From Strongylocentrotus purpuratus (lineage: Eukaryota > Echinodermata > Echinoidea > Camarodonta > Strongylocentrotidae): a stretch of DNA of 64,000 nt. The stretch is from positions 2,418,001 through 2,482,000 of the forward strand of contig NW_022145558.1 in assembly GCF_000002235.5 (NCBI RefSeq), in the 5' to 3' direction. Positions 36,946-49,444 of the stretch are shown here, piece after piece; the first letter of the stretch is position 1, and the number at the start of each line of letters is the position of its first letter. A program made the position numbers and the translations under genes. The notes under the pieces are model-generated. The model was not told the DNA's origin, made no database searches, and worked only from the letters and a program-made list of their open reading frames with translations.

Positions 36946-39900
36946 CATGTAATAAATATGTTGAAATAGATTAGGATATATTCAAGAGAATGCTGCTGAT
37001 TTATGAAACTTTTACCATGCTATTTGGAATTAGAATTATTGATTCAGCGTTGGCATACCAGTAGAACGGCGAAACTCGTGAGATGAGAGCACCGGCAAGA
37101 CACCATACCTTCAAGAGCCGTTTTCTCGGTTCTACACCCTTCGTCCGACCATTCTCCCAAGTCGATGTCCCAATACACACAACGTTCAGACACCTCAGCA
37201 TCATTTTCTTCTCTAATCAATGTCTGAGTTAAAGGTTGATATTTAACCAAAAAAAGGATTAATTTTTGCAAAGAATTTTCTAGGAATGATTATGCTTTTG
37301 TTGGTACTTATCTTAATATTTCATTTATTCAGTTTGCAATGAGAGTAACATATAAAATATTGGCATGGAGATTGAATATTTTGACCTCGGAAGTGCATCA
37401 ATCTGTCTTCTCTTAACCTGTTGACTACTGAATTCTCTAATTCCCATAGACTTAACACAGGGACCACCAGGTTCCAGTAAACAATGGGTTAATAGTGTTT
37501 GTAGATTCCATCCTTTAACCTTCTGTATCTCAAAATTAGAAACGTATATTATATGATTATTTGTGTGCATCCTCTCTATTACTTTCTTCAGGAATGTATG
37601 TCGTGACACCATAGGCCTACCTGGTTCACAGGAAACACAAAGACAATTGATTCATTATCAGGGAGGTCTTTGATATCAGTTCCCTCAATGGTCACAGTTA
37701 AGATAGGAGAAGCGACAACCGACTCCGTCTTCGGTTGCTGATTCTGCTTGTCTCCAGACGATGGAGTACTGGATGAGGACGGTCTGTTACCCTGGAACAG
37801 CTTGGGCGAGTTTAGAAGAAAGACGCTGACGGATATTACCTGGTTAGTACCTGGAATGATTAACAAAAATCATGTTATTTCATGATACATGATGCAAGTT
37901 AATATGGGGCCGTTTGTCTTAGACCGACTTGTCACTCGTGATTATCATATAAATATAATTTTCACACTTTGGGATCGAAATTTAGTTTGATCGGTACCTG
38001 CATTACCTTGCATTCCCTTTGCTGCATTGGTTCTTATCATAAATTATTTTGCATGTTTGCATTGGTCCGAATTTACTTTACAATTGCAATTTATCATTAC
38101 TGTATTTTATACATAAAAGTCAATACTTTTGGATGAGGGGAACCTACTAGATTCTGAAGGGAGAATTGCTTCCGGCAGAGATACTGACGTTACACCTGCC
38201 GCATTAGACGGAGATCCTTCATTGGCTGAAAAGTCTATGACATCATCCATGGCTCCTCCTATCGCCGTCGTGAGGGGAAATTTTTTCCTGTCTACTTTGA
38301 CAGCTGCCAGTACAATATTTGATCCACTACACAGAAATAAAGTTTAAAATGATGTTCATGTAGATACTTTTGTCTAAAGAACAATAATAGAATATTGTTA
38401 CAATTCGTATAAAGCGGATCCTCCGCACGTAAGTCAAGATCTCAATTTGTTAATAGTCTTTGGAAAAAAAAAAGAATTTCACCTGACCCTTAAAAAAAGG
38501 GCCATTGTTGTATTAAAGATGTCAGGATATACGGACTTTCCCCCAAAACGCCAATAGCATTACCCTTCTAGTGCACGAACAAGACACAAGCACCCGTTTT
38601 CACCGCTAATAATTTTAAATTGCCTTTGGAATCATCAGTGTCATCAAAATTTAGTAAGATTTTTGATACTCTTGGCGATATCTTAAGACCGAGTAAAACG
38701 TTACGTATGTCCCCAATTTATTGGTATTTGAGATGGGGCACCTACATGATTCGAATGTATTGTGCCCATGACTTTTAGAACTAATAATGGCACTATGGTT
38801 CATACAAACCTGTAGGTGAAGTTCTTGGTGGATGCCTTTTGAATATTTTCAGTAAGTATCGAGATTGTAGTCAATATGTTATTTGTCTTTGAGACCTGCT
38901 GGGAGCTCGCTGTCTCGAAGGTACTCTCTGGGATGTTCAAGATATTATCCACCGCTCCTATCACACTCACAGACACCTTTATTAATGATATTTTGTAGAC
39001 ATCGATTAAAATGACACTCTCATTTTTTAACATTTATTATATTCATAACCATGCTACCACGGATGACTGAGCAACGGCCTTGTCTAAAAGTATTAGCAAA
39101 ATCTTTTCGTACCAAGTTTGGGCGTAAGCAACAAAATAGGGTCAAAAGCCATGAGCACCGAAAGGTAGACCTGTGCGCTATACAAGTAGCCACTATTATT
39201 ATTAATATTATTATTATGCATCTATTTCAATTTGATAACAATTGCAGACCTTATTGACATTTGTTTAGTGAATATGAATAGGTTGTGTGTAATGTCAAAT
39301 CAATCTCTAATAATGACTTATTATGAGCAAAGTTCATGATATTTTATTTGTTATGATGACGCAACTGAGCTTTATTCGCAACCCTTGTTTGAAGTGAGCC
39401 ATTTTACAAAGTCATTCAAAATGGACAAAGTATATTTGGGATGTTACCTTTTTAGTCAAAGTCCACAGCCAATTTCTCTGGTTGTTATCAACATTATGTT
39501 TTCTACTTTGCATTTACTAACATCTTTGAGGTAAGGAAACTTTTGTGATTTATGTGCTGTTCGAGACAAATACATTATGCATGATAAATTGAGCAATAAA
39601 CGATTGAGCAAAGAGATTGTCAATATCAGGACATAAGAAATTAGTATGTCTAGGCCATTTACGAATAATCTATGGTTATCCTCCGGTTTGAAACCATGTC
39701 CTTTGAAAGCGTACGTAAGGTGTTACAGTTTAGACACTTAAACGCTGAAACACGAAGCTGAATTTAAATTTTGATAGGATTTAAGACATGCATAAGGCTT
39801 GACCCGCATTCATTCCGTCATCCCAAACTTGGTACAAGGAGACACTTTTTAAAGACCCTGGTGCCCAGTCAAACGTGGCAGGAAATAGAACAAACCTGGC

Positions 39901-40738
39901 TTAGTCCCCCACCCCCTCCCGCATCGTTAACCGCTAAACAAAACTTAATACGACATGTATCGTCTCAAAGCAGGCACTCCTGCCTGATTACATTCCTATT
40001 TATGTTCGTTTGCTGTCCGTTCTTTGTTTTAATTGATGGATACTCACTGTTAAAAGGTATGTTTACCTGTGCGATGGCTTTTTCCGTCAGGTTTTGGTTT
40101 GACGCAAATTCAACAATTGAACTTAGTTTGTCTGTGACAGACTGGAGATCTTCCACATCAAATTTGTTCGAATCCTCAGTCACGTTCGCCAGTTCATCTG
40201 AGACGGTATTTAAATTGTCTTCCGTGATAGTATCCTGGAGATAAAAAATATCGAAAGGTTGACATCTACAGATTTACAGCATTTAAAGTACATTGATCAT
40301 GGTCAACGATGACAACGAGGAGCAGTGTGTTTAAACAAAAAGAGGAAATGAATGTACATAATGTTTATATTTAATTCGTCAGTTTAAAGGAAATAATTTT
40401 TTGGGGAAAGATAACCTTAAGAGTAATTTTTTGTCAATGAAAACCATTTATTCAGGGTATAGCCAGGACATAAATTGTAGACTATCGTAAATGGTATAAT
40501 AGCAATCAGATAGTCCGATGTGGTTAAAAAGAGATCTAATAGTGTTTACATAGCGTACCTTGTGGTTGTTGATTGGTCGAAGTTTTAAAATATAAATTAT
40601 AAAATTACATTCCCTGATTCGAAAACGCATTAGGCCCAGTCATTTTTCTCACAGTAGATTTATCCGCAACTTACATTATGTATGTACTTACATTCAATAT
40701 TTTATCTAAAGCTCCTTTGATTGGTGACAGGGTTGTAG
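33953..40738 (-). CDS. Adhesion GPCR (GAIN-GPS-7TM), paralog B, 3' ten exons
   Basis: Inverted paralog of the receptor at 4,316-21,406. Exons in transcript order: 40738-40692, 40234-40067, 38976-38810, 38326-38148, 37850-37621, 37223-37059, 36600-36491, 35984-35722, 34991-34925, 34556-33953. They total 666 codons plus stop, all phases closing, entered in phase 1. GAIN is residues 1-264, GPS 265-319, 7TM about 325-600, then a longer Ser/Thr-rich tail ending DDTLL. Exon 3 is six bases longer and exon 5 three bases longer than in paralog A; exons 1, 2, 4 and 6-9 are equal in length. GPS exon: the acceptor at 37224 is the one that keeps the frame. No clear AATAAA is seen; 31 bases past the stop lies a mariner-type MITE fragment. 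SRCR exons upstream on this strand may belong to the same gene. Confidence 0.88.
36897..36944. repeat. (TA)n microsatellite
   Basis: About 24 TA units in the intron between the GPS exon and the TM1 exon of GPCR paralog B. Confidence 0.95.
37059..37223 (-). CDS. GPS exon of adhesion GPCR paralog B
   Basis: A 165-bp phase 0-0 exon, identical in length to the plus-strand copy. It reads C-VYWDIDLGEWSDEGC then CRCSHLTSFAVLL, with the cleavable HLT triplet and the same TSFAVLL tethered-agonist sequence. Ser replaces Asn just before His compared with paralog A; the rest of the motif is kept. Confidence 0.92.
39050..39220 (+). mobile_element. Short retroelement tail with (ATT)n
   Basis: Ends TGTGCGCTATACAAGTAGCC then ATTATTATTAATATTATTATT, like the 3' end of L2-class LINEs or their SINE partners. 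Inside the intron between exons 2 and 3 of paralog B. No coding part. Confidence 0.45.
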
Positions 40739-41303
40739 CTGTATAGTGGGCAATCGATCACAAATATTAATAAGCATGAGATGCACATATCAAAAGCGTG
40801 TCCAGGAGAAGAAAAAATTCAGTCGATTATAGGCCTATCATATATTATTTGGCCATGGTAAATCTTGATTTGCGTGTTCCACAAAGTATAACAATTTTAT
40901 TTGCGAAAACTATAATGAAATGAAATGATTTTTTTTTACTTCTCATGCAAAACATCATACAATGAATAATTTTATTACAAAAATATGCAATGAAGCGACA
41001 AATATAATAGAAAAAGCACGAGAAAAGAGGAACCAACTAGAAGCAGAGATTGTTGAAGTGTTAGTTCCTCAGATACTGTTTTACAATATAACATGACGAA
41101 AGTGTATGCGACTGCGTCTCTAATATGCCTCTGCCTTTATGCTTGTATAATATATATTGACAATAGTTTAGGTGACATCTGATGAATTTCAAAAAGTTAT
41201 CACACTCATAAGAAATTTTCTGGGATTTTTAACTTTCATGACCATGTGAGCTTTCACTTTTGATCTTCCGAGTCAACTTTATGCCATAGAAAAGACAGTA
41301 AAG

Positions 41304-41695
41304 CCCGCCCCCCCCCCCCCCACTCCGGGGTCGGAATAACCGCATGTGTGTTACCAAAATGTCCGGTAAAGGGGTACTTTTTGTGCCACAAAGTCCGGCC
41401 CGAGAATTGTAAAAAAAAGGGGTGTATTTGACTTTTCACCCGGAGATTTCTTTAAAAAGGGGATGATAATTTTTTCTTCTCTCATCTCTTTGGACTCCTG
41501 AGAAATTATTCCGAATTTAGGGGGGTACATTGAGCATTTTTCTTGATTTAGGGGGGTCTCTAAGGCAGCAAAACCCCGCGAAAACCCCGCGAAAGGGGGG
41601 TTCGGAAATGTTGGCAGTCCTCAGATAGGGGGTGCTTTCAAAAAGAGGGAACAAGCATATGCGTACCCTAAATAACACTGAGTGGGGGGGGGGGG
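41304..41695. mobile_element. hAT-like MITE, copy 3, 392 bp
   Basis: Ends CCCGCCCCC...ACTCCGG and CTAAATAACACTGAGTGGGG, flanked by a perfect 8-bp duplication CAGTAAAG (41,296-41,303 and 41,696-41,703). Inserted in a fossil Gypsy element, so younger than it. Inner GTCCGGTAAAGGGGTACTTT matches the other copies. Confidence 0.88.
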
Positions 41696-42709
41696 CAGTA
41701 AAGGTGATCCGAACTGACACTTGGCGGGGTTGAGAATGATTCCATACTCTTGCAGGCGGTCAAAGGGTAGGCGGAGATGTGTCTCGTGTTCGTATTTGGT
41801 AGTACTAGCTACCAGAATATCGTCTAGATAAACATATACGAAAGGAAAACCGCGAGTGACATTATCCATCAATCTTTGGAAGGTCTTAGCTGCATTGCGG
41901 AGGCCAAACGGCATCCTTACAAACTCAAATAATCCAAATGGAGTGGTTATAGCTGTCTTGGGGATATCGCTAGGCTCGACTGGGATCTGATCATATGCCC
42001 TGATGAGATCAATCTTTGAAAAGATTGTCTTGCCACTAAGTGACGCAGAAAAATCCTGCAAATGAGGAATATGGTATCTATCAGGAATAGTACGAGCATT
42101 AAGCATGCGATAATCTCCACAAGGTCGCCAGTCTCCTGGTGTCTTCTTCGGAACCATGTGCAAGGGACTTGACCAGTTGCTATCAGATTGTCTGATAATG
42201 CCGAGTTCAAGCATGCGTTCAAACTCTGCCTTGGCAATCTGCTGCCGATCCGGAGCAAGCCGACGAGGGCGGGCTGAAGCAGGTAGAGTTTGGATATGGT
42301 GGGTGGTTGTATGCTTGACTTCTGAGTGCTTGTATACTGGCCGGGTGATGTCAGGATACTCGCGAAGAAGGGAGTGGAAACGGTCCGAAGTATCTTGCTT
42401 GACATACACCGGGCTAATGATGGCTGTGTATGTACCGACTCAACCGACTCGCCGCAACCCAAGATCAAGAGTGAAAGATCTTTGGCCAAAAAGTCTTAGA
42501 GGTACTTTGTCCCATTTGCAAGCCAAAAAAATGAAAAAGTTAAATTCCAACTGCATTTGAAAGATAATACTAATTTAGAACTTCCCTAAAAAAAGTGGGG
42601 CTTGAAAAATGTCTTCAAGTGGGAAAATAACGACTATTAGTTGTCAAATCGACTTTAGGGCTATAGAGCCCAAAAGTAATAGTCTTGATTTTCAGACAAT
42701 TCTTCCTTA

Positions 42710-42790
42710 TTTTCACGAAGTGACGGTAGTGAGGAAAATCGTCACGCAAAGTGAATGCAATTTTTGTTCACTACCGTCACTTCGTGAAAA
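42710..42790. repeat. Strong hairpin, 23-bp arms
   Basis: TTTTCACGAAGTGACGGTAG (plus TGA) at 42,710-42,732 is exactly complementary to 42,768-42,790 with a 35-bp loop. It lies between the protease-like and RT-like parts of the fossil element, where no coding similarity is seen. Confidence 0.85.
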
Positions 42791-45002
42791 CAGCGACGAA
42801 TTGTACCGCATGGTCATACGTTTTATGCTGCGCAAAGATTCAATCAGTTTAATTTTGGCCATCACAAGAAGTGGGTTATTGATGTAGACAAATGCTCATG
42901 TACCCTTTACAATTCTTTCCATGTATGTTATTACCAAAGAAGAAAAAGCCAGTCAGTCACTCAATAGTGTCTGACAGTGAAGTCTAGCAAGTAAACGGAT
43001 TTCCTTGCATAATTTGAATATGAGGACACTGCTTACGTTTAAATTTCACAGATAGGACATACATGACATATTCTAATTCCTGCAAAGTTCTACAGAATTT
43101 GAGGTCGGCTGCAAAAGGGGCATAGTACCTTTAATGGGTGACTTGTTAACAGCTTGAAGTTGAAAATTTGTTGCACTTACCATCGCCGATTTTCCTATCA
43201 TGGATTGAGGGAAAATACTAACTTCGGCCCCAGTAACAACAAGGAAACGTGTGCCTAATTGTTTATCGTGAACAAAGAAAAGGCGACTGGGTTGAATGGT
43301 GCAAAGTGCATAAGTCGCCGCTATTCCTTGGCGGGCCCGTTTCCCTGGACATATCCAGGGCGGCTCCGTCCTGCCGAGTATGAGCAAGGACTTATGCATT
43401 TCTGGGCTTGTTTGCCCTGCTTCCAGTGGTACCAACATTCAGCCCCAGCATGTTGCTGATGCCGACTCGGGCTACGGGAAGCTGATTGGCGATGGCCAGT
43501 ATTCTTCGGGCCTCGCTGTCGACTGCGACTTATGCGGTCCTCCTGTAGAGAACAAGTCAAGGCTTGCACCTGAGCAGCCAGTTGAGCTACCTGGGTAGAA
43601 AGTCGATGTACTTCTCCAGAGTCATTGGGAGTGGCGCAAGCGTAAGTCTGCGCTATCACCTCTCTAGGTAAGACTTGGGAAACAGTAGGCGGACCAGCAA
43701 CTTTAACAATTTTGTCTGCTAATGCCGCCAGCTCAACCAGGCTAACATCATCGCTTGTCGAAGCTAGAATCAACTGCACATTGATTGACAGGCGTTGCAA
43801 AAAATTGCTTCAGTATACGAGTCTCCAAAGTATTAGAGCCTAATAATTGTTGCATTCTCCTAAGGAGTTGGGAGGGCGACCTATCCCCTAACTCTTCACT
43901 CGTCAGCAATTTGTTTAGTCGCTTTTGCTCAGAGACAGAAGTTCGCTTAACCAGTGCTGCTTTAAGTATCTTGTACGACTCTGTTTGGGGAGGGGCAATT
44001 AAAATATCGCACACCTCTAGAGCTACCTCTGGTTGTAACGAGGCGACAACATAAGCAAACTTTGTAGACTCAACCGAGACTCCTCTTGTTTGAAACTGAG
44101 CCTCAACTTGAGCAAACCAAATATCATGATCATGTGCTCAAAATGGTGGAAGCTTTAAGCTAACATATGAGACTTGGGGGGGATGGCTCAGAAGCCTCAC
44201 TAGGTGATACATTGCTATCGGTATCAGGCATGATAATGACGATGACAATTAAGGTAGATTAGATCAACAGAAGAAACAAAAATCTGGATCACGTCGGGGT
44301 CACCAGTTTAGGGAATTAATCACCTAAATAAAAGAAATAGAAAATGATTTTTTTCCTACCTTGTCTCGTAGAAACACCTGTTGAGTACAGATACTTGGAA
44401 CATATATTAATACTAATACTAATAATAATACTGATGTCAATTTATAAAGCGCATATATCCATTCTTAAAGATTGCTCAAGGCGCTCATTATATCACAGGT
44501 AGTAGTTCAAATATTGCACAGCACCCGAAGAAAGAATATGTAAGACCATGTACAAAGTAATGACGCTTCTTTGCGAATTAAGTAAGGAAGAAGAAACTTA
44601 TAATCTCTATAAAGTAATAAGGTCTCAGAACCGAGTAGAGAAACAGGCGAAGAAATAGGACAAAAATTAAGATGAAGCTGAATTAGCTTTGCTGTAGATC
44701 GACTCAAGACTCTCTAGAATACGTGTGCTCTATATGAACAGCTCAGGAGAAGTGATGGAAATAGGTGTGGCAAGCAAGTGTAATGTGCCTGTATAAGCTT
44801 TACCAGTACATTAGGTGGCTGCACATCCCAATACATAGGGTCTGGAATGTGCTTGCCAGAAAAAGTATGTGTGGCACTCTAGTAATGTAACAGGTGTCTA
44901 AAAAGAAATAAGTGACAATGGAATAACAGGCTAGACTTCAAGCCACACAATAGAGACAAGACAATAATATCTACTAATGCAAAGTTCTCCTAAGGTCAAG
45001 TC

Positions 45003-45320
45003 ACTACAGTAACAACCATTCCCGAGAGAAAAAAAACGAACAGTTATTCAATATTAAGTACAAAAACAAACAAACACTTATTCAATATTCAAGTACAAAA
45101 ACAAACAAACACTTATTCAATATTCAATTACAAAAACAAACGAACACTTATTCAATATTGAAGTACAATATTATTTTGGGTTGGAATATTACAGTTTTTA
45201 TCATATCGATCTATCCTTGCACTTTTACAAACGTGGACTTTCTAAGACATCGCAAACTTTAACTTACTTCTTATTCATGATTAATAATAATGATAATAAT
45301 AGTAATGGGCTCGTGTATAA
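45003..45320. repeat. Direct repeat copy A with 45-bp tandem units
   Basis: Begins AACAACCATTCCCGAGAG. It holds four units of CACTTATTCAATATT-AAGTACAAAAACAAAC, then GCACTTTTACAAACGTGGAC and a GATAAT microsatellite. Repeated at 45,556-45,795. Confidence 0.75.
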
Positions 45321-45555
45321 CTCATTTCTGTTAAACTTTAAGTTCCCATACTTTACAATTATTAACCCGGCTTTAGCAGGGCTGTCTACGTGACACTGTT
45401 GTTGACGTACCTGTCGTCATCGTTTGAGTATATATTTTCTGCAGCGGTTCCCTCGTTGTTGGTTCAACGTCACTGGACAGGTGGAATGAAGAGTCATCGC
45501 TGTATCCGTCCGCTAAAACAAAGAAAAGAAGAAAGGTTAAAAGGCAAGTCTTCAG

Positions 45556-45795
45556 ATATTATAACAACCGTTCCAGAGAGAAAAAAACAAACACTTATTC
45601 AATATTGAGTAAATAAACAGACGAATACTAATTCAATATTTAAGTATAAGGTTATTTTGGTCTGAATTAATACAGTTTTTAATCATATTGTTCATATTCG
45701 TGCACTTTTACAAACTTGGACTTTCTTTATCATCACAAACTTCGTCCTACTTCTTTTTCATGATTAATGATAATAATAATAATGGGTTCGTGTAT
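45556..45795. repeat. Direct repeat copy B
   Basis: Begins AACAACCGTTCCAGAGAG and follows copy A through CACTTATTCAATATTGAG, GCACTTTTACAAACTTGGAC and ATGATTAATGATAATAAT. About 550 bp from copy A, with unrelated sequence between. Confidence 0.75.
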
Positions 45796-46960
45796 AGAAC
45801 TCATATCTGTCAAACTGTCAAGGATGCTGGAACTAGAAATGCTGTTTTTGTTCTGCAATCTTTAGCAGAAAGGGCCGTAGAAATGCAGAAAGACGTCTTC
45901 CTGTGTTTCATCGATTATACAAAAGCATTTGGTAAAGTAAGACACAATCAGTTATTTGAAGACTTAACCAAGAGTGGACTAGACACAAAGGATGTAAAGT
46001 TATTGCAAAACCTGTATCGGGAGTAAACAGCACGTGTTAGAGTGGAAACATAATTAAGTGACTACATCTACATTAAGAGGGGGTTCGGCAAGGATGTTTC
46101 ATGTCTCCAGATCTCTTCAATTATTACAGTGAGTTGATACTTAAACACCTAGAACAGGAAAGTGATTCAATTTAGGAGGACATAATATCACAAACATACT
46201 GTATGCAGATATTAATCGCAGAATCAGCTAAGGACCTGCAGCGAATTTTGGATGTTGTTGTCAGAGAAAGTGACAAGAGAGGATTATCATCAAATTACAA
46301 GAAAACGGGATGCATGGTAAGTTCAAAGAAGGGAAGAATACCATGCTCTCTTAAGATCAACATCAATCAAATAAAGTGACTACAATTACAGACGATGCAA
46401 GATGCAAGCAAGAAATCAAGAGAAGGATTGCACTTGCAAAATCAACTTTCTCCATGTTAGAAAACATCTTAAAGAATAAGAAGCTGACGATGAAAACGAG
46501 ACTCCGCGTACTCAATTAATATATGTATCCAGTTCTGATGTATGGAAGTGAAGCTCGGATCCTGACAACTGACCTAAGAAAGCGACTGAAAAGTTGTAAA
46601 GTTTGAATCCTGAGAAGGATGCTAAAAATTTCATGGACAGAAAGAGTTTCTAATAATGAGGTATTTGCCATGCCAGGAACGATACCAAAGCTTCTGAATA
46701 TTATTAGAGGTCGACAGCTGAGCTTCTGGAGTCATGTTATACGGAAGAATGGTTTGGAAAATCTTGCACTGACTGGAAGAATCGATGGGAGGAGGAGTAG
46801 TGGTAGAAGGAGCTTTCTGTGAATGAGTAGCTTAAGGAGTGGGATTTCTGAAAGTGGAATTGATTTCGGGGAGAATGACTTACTTCATAGAATAAAGGAC
46901 AGAGAGTTGTGGTACTCCATGGTCGACAACGTCTCAGGATATGGCACGTAGAAAGAGAAA
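45795..46960 (+). mobile_element. RTE-like LINE, degenerate
   Basis: The plus strand reads DVFLCFIDYTKAFGKVRHNQ, GVRQGCFMSPDLFNYYSE, a damaged catalytic box, then RRMLKISWTERVSNNEVF and RQLSFWSHVIRKNGLENLAL with GRIDGRRSSGRR. This order is typical of RTE-class RT and its C-terminal tail. Several stops and shifts; endonuclease missing. Confidence 0.75.
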
Positions 46961-46964
46961 TCCA

Positions 46965-47140
46965 TTAAGGCGGTCTAGCATTTCAGGGAATTAATTCCTG
47001 TAGGGTACCCATTTACCTCACCTGGGTCGGGTGTTAAACATTTGGAGAAATATCTTTCCAAAGGAGACTAGTGCCGCGGCGGGATTCGAAAAAAACCATA
47101 AGATCCACAGTCCAATGTTTTATCCATTCGAACCCGATAC
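46965..47140 (-). mobile_element. tRNA-derived SINE, copy 2
   Basis: Minus-strand order: GGGTTCGAATGGATAAAACA, TCGAATCCCGCCGCGGCACT, AGATATTTCTCC, ACCCGACCCAGGTGAGG, TAAATGGGTACCC. Same backbone as the plus-strand SINE at 29.46 kb. Confidence 0.65.
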
Positions 47141-47982
47141 ATCTACTTTAAAAAGGCTTCATTGTCATAGTTAGTAAGGGAAATGACCGGTGTAGATCAG
47201 CGAAGAGGAGACAAGATAGAGTGTGGTAAATTTTGAGAATTCTAATCGATTTGGGGGAATTTCAGGAATCGCTGCGTATATTCTTCCACAATTTTGATTA
47301 TATCGGATTGATCATATTGACCTAAGCCATGTCATTCTCAATTATTCCGTTGAACTGAAATTGACCCAAAATGTATTGACAGTCTTCATCAAAATACTCA
47401 CCAATCGACCCGACACAAAGAATTAGGGGATCTGTTGGAATGAGAAGGTATCAAAAGAAATTACCTGGATATTCAGAACAAATAATCGTCCTTTTCAAAA
47501 TATCTTTTATAACAGGAATGCTACTGAGCCGTTATATTAGAACATACGGTATATAACATCAACAATGTAATGATACAAGGATTAGTAATTTAAAAACAAT
47601 AATGGTATCTTGTGTACACCTGCATGAGACACATCAGGTGTTCTTATCTCTTTCTATAAATTTTCATGCATATTTCACTTCAACTCCGTTTGGAGGTACA
47701 CTGCTCGCAGTATTTACAGTAAAACTAATATAACATATCATTTTGAAAAGGATCTTCTGCGATGATAGATCAAAATTCCGTTTATATGGCGTTCTTAGGC
47801 ATAATACATGGTCTCACAGAGCTACACCATGTACCAAGTGTTCAATGTAACCATACATTATGGCACGCCATTGGCTCAAATTAAATAAAAAATCATCTCG
47901 TCCCCATAACCCGTCCAGCCCCCCCCCCCCCTACTCCCCCTTGTAAAAAAAGAGCAATCCTGTATTAAGAATTATATCTCAC

Positions 47983-48276
47983 CGCTGCATTTGACTGCTG
48001 CGTATTTATTGCAAGTTGCGTTTGGTTCTTGCATGCAATATCGGATATCTGTCTCATTCCCGCTACACCAGGGATTCTTCAACGTAGCATTAATCGAGGA
48101 CACTGCAGATGGTGGGACGTCCCAGTCTAAGAGTTCCACCACTTGTAACCCGAGCATTTGGCAAACAATGGTTGCGCCCGCTACCGTGAAGTTGTCATCA
48201 CATACGGGTCCCCATGAACCGTGCTGATAAACCTCGACTCTACCTTCTGATTCACAATGAACTCCTACGAGCCGTA
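47983..48276 (-). CDS. SRCR domain exon 3 (divergent)
   Basis: A 294-bp phase 1-1 exon (acceptor TTTTCAG, donor GTGAGA). It reads RLVGVHCESEGRVEV, HGSWGPVCDDNFT, ATIVCQMLGL, WCSGNETDIRYC, CNKYAAVKCS. It keeps the SRCR cysteines but has a shorter middle and an extra early Cys. The phase-1 donor means the transcript continues downstream. The next same-strand exon recognised is the first GAIN exon at 40,738, also entered in phase 1, 7.2 kb away across a fossil retroelement. Confidence 0.88.
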
Positions 48277-49123
48277 CTGAAAAGGAATCACAGGGATATC
48301 GGGGATGTTCTCATATAGCAAAATAAAATCAGTACGTACACAGTATGTTTCTTGAAAGAAAGGAAATCAATGTCAACGTTTGACCACCAATATCTTTTTA
48401 AATGAAAATAAATAGATCCATTGTTTTATTTTGGATCATCGAACTAGAACAGGATTTAAAGCAGCAATTTAGAAATTGATCTTGGTACAAGAGAGTGGTC
48501 GATATTTATCAGCGCAATGATGGTCAATCATTAAGCCGTTAGTTGCTCTAATTTCGTTTTTAGTCACATTCCCCTGTTCATCGTAAAATATTAACTTTGG
48601 TTGCATGTCCGCGTAAAAAAAAAATACAACTTTCAAGTAAATTTTGACAGGTTTTAAAACAAACAATTGCATATCAAAATATATGCAAATTTATGACGTC
48701 ACTAATAATTGAAGACAATAAAATAAATTAATATAACTTTGTATACCTATTGTTGTATGCTTTACAAACATTTTTTTTTAATTTGGTGGAGATAATATTA
48801 ATATCTGCTGAGAAACTGGGAAAAATGTAAGCACATAATTCACAAACCCTAAGAAAGCCTGTAGAATACACGAAAAACTGATATTTTTACATATCTCCAA
48901 ATGAGGGGCAAAAAACAATGTCCAAATTAGTTTTTTTATTGGGAACATCTTTTTTCTGATAAAATGGACCCTACAAGTTGCTCCACTCAGATTTCTCGAT
49001 GAACTAAGAATTATCACTATCATGATACTCAACATGTCATATAGAACACAGAAATCACATTCGAAGTTCTACTTTACGGAACCGACCAAATGACTTTATT
49101 AACAATAACTCACTTAAACATAC

Positions 49124-49444
49124 CTCCAAACACTAGACAACGAACTCCAGCATCTTCATAATGGCCACAGTTATTGTCTCCAAGTCCTCGATGCGAGCAC
49201 TCAAAGAGACTCGATTCGTTTCCAGAGCAACTGACGCCATAAAGGACGATGGTTCCAGTGCCTTGGCCGAATCCAGCCGATGATACAGCTTCAAGAGAAC
49301 CAGCAAAACCGAGAGATCGACAGACCACGCTGGCATCGTTTGTATCCCACCCATCATCACAAACAGTTCCCCACTCTCCGTTGTAGCTGATCTCTACACG
49401 GCCTTCAGAATCCGAGGTGCCTCCCACAAGACGTACCTCACCAT
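49124..49444 (-). CDS. SRCR domain exon 2
   Basis: A 321-bp phase 1-1 exon with the same boundaries and cysteine pattern as SRCR exon 1: WGTVCDDGWD, ASVVCRSLGF, CSGNESSLFECS, CGHYEDAGVRC. A handful of residues differ between the two (for example SYNGEW against RYNGGW). Flanking intron DNA is duplicated with it, so the duplication is of genomic DNA and not of an mRNA copy. Confidence 0.93.

Larger units (their letters stand above)
41250..44312 (-). mobile_element. Fossil Ty3/Gypsy LTR retrotransposon, incomplete
   Basis: Parts in minus-strand order: a primer-binding-site-like stretch near 44,290-44,310, a gag-like region (about 44,230-43,330), a protease-like region (about 43,330-43,080), and a reverse-transcriptase region (about 42,410-41,250) of Ty3/Gypsy type. 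RNase H, integrase and a 3' LTR are not found, so the element is truncated, and it is broken at several points. It is split by the hAT-like MITE at 41,304-41,695. A putative 5' LTR may extend upward to about 45,000. It sits between the SRCR exons and the GAIN exons. Age: old enough to decay, but with parts still easily recognised. Confidence 0.82.

Noticed and set aside
48469-48672. 67-codon frame in an SRCR intron
   Set aside because: No recognisable domain, no splice support, overlaps the edge of the duplicated segment.
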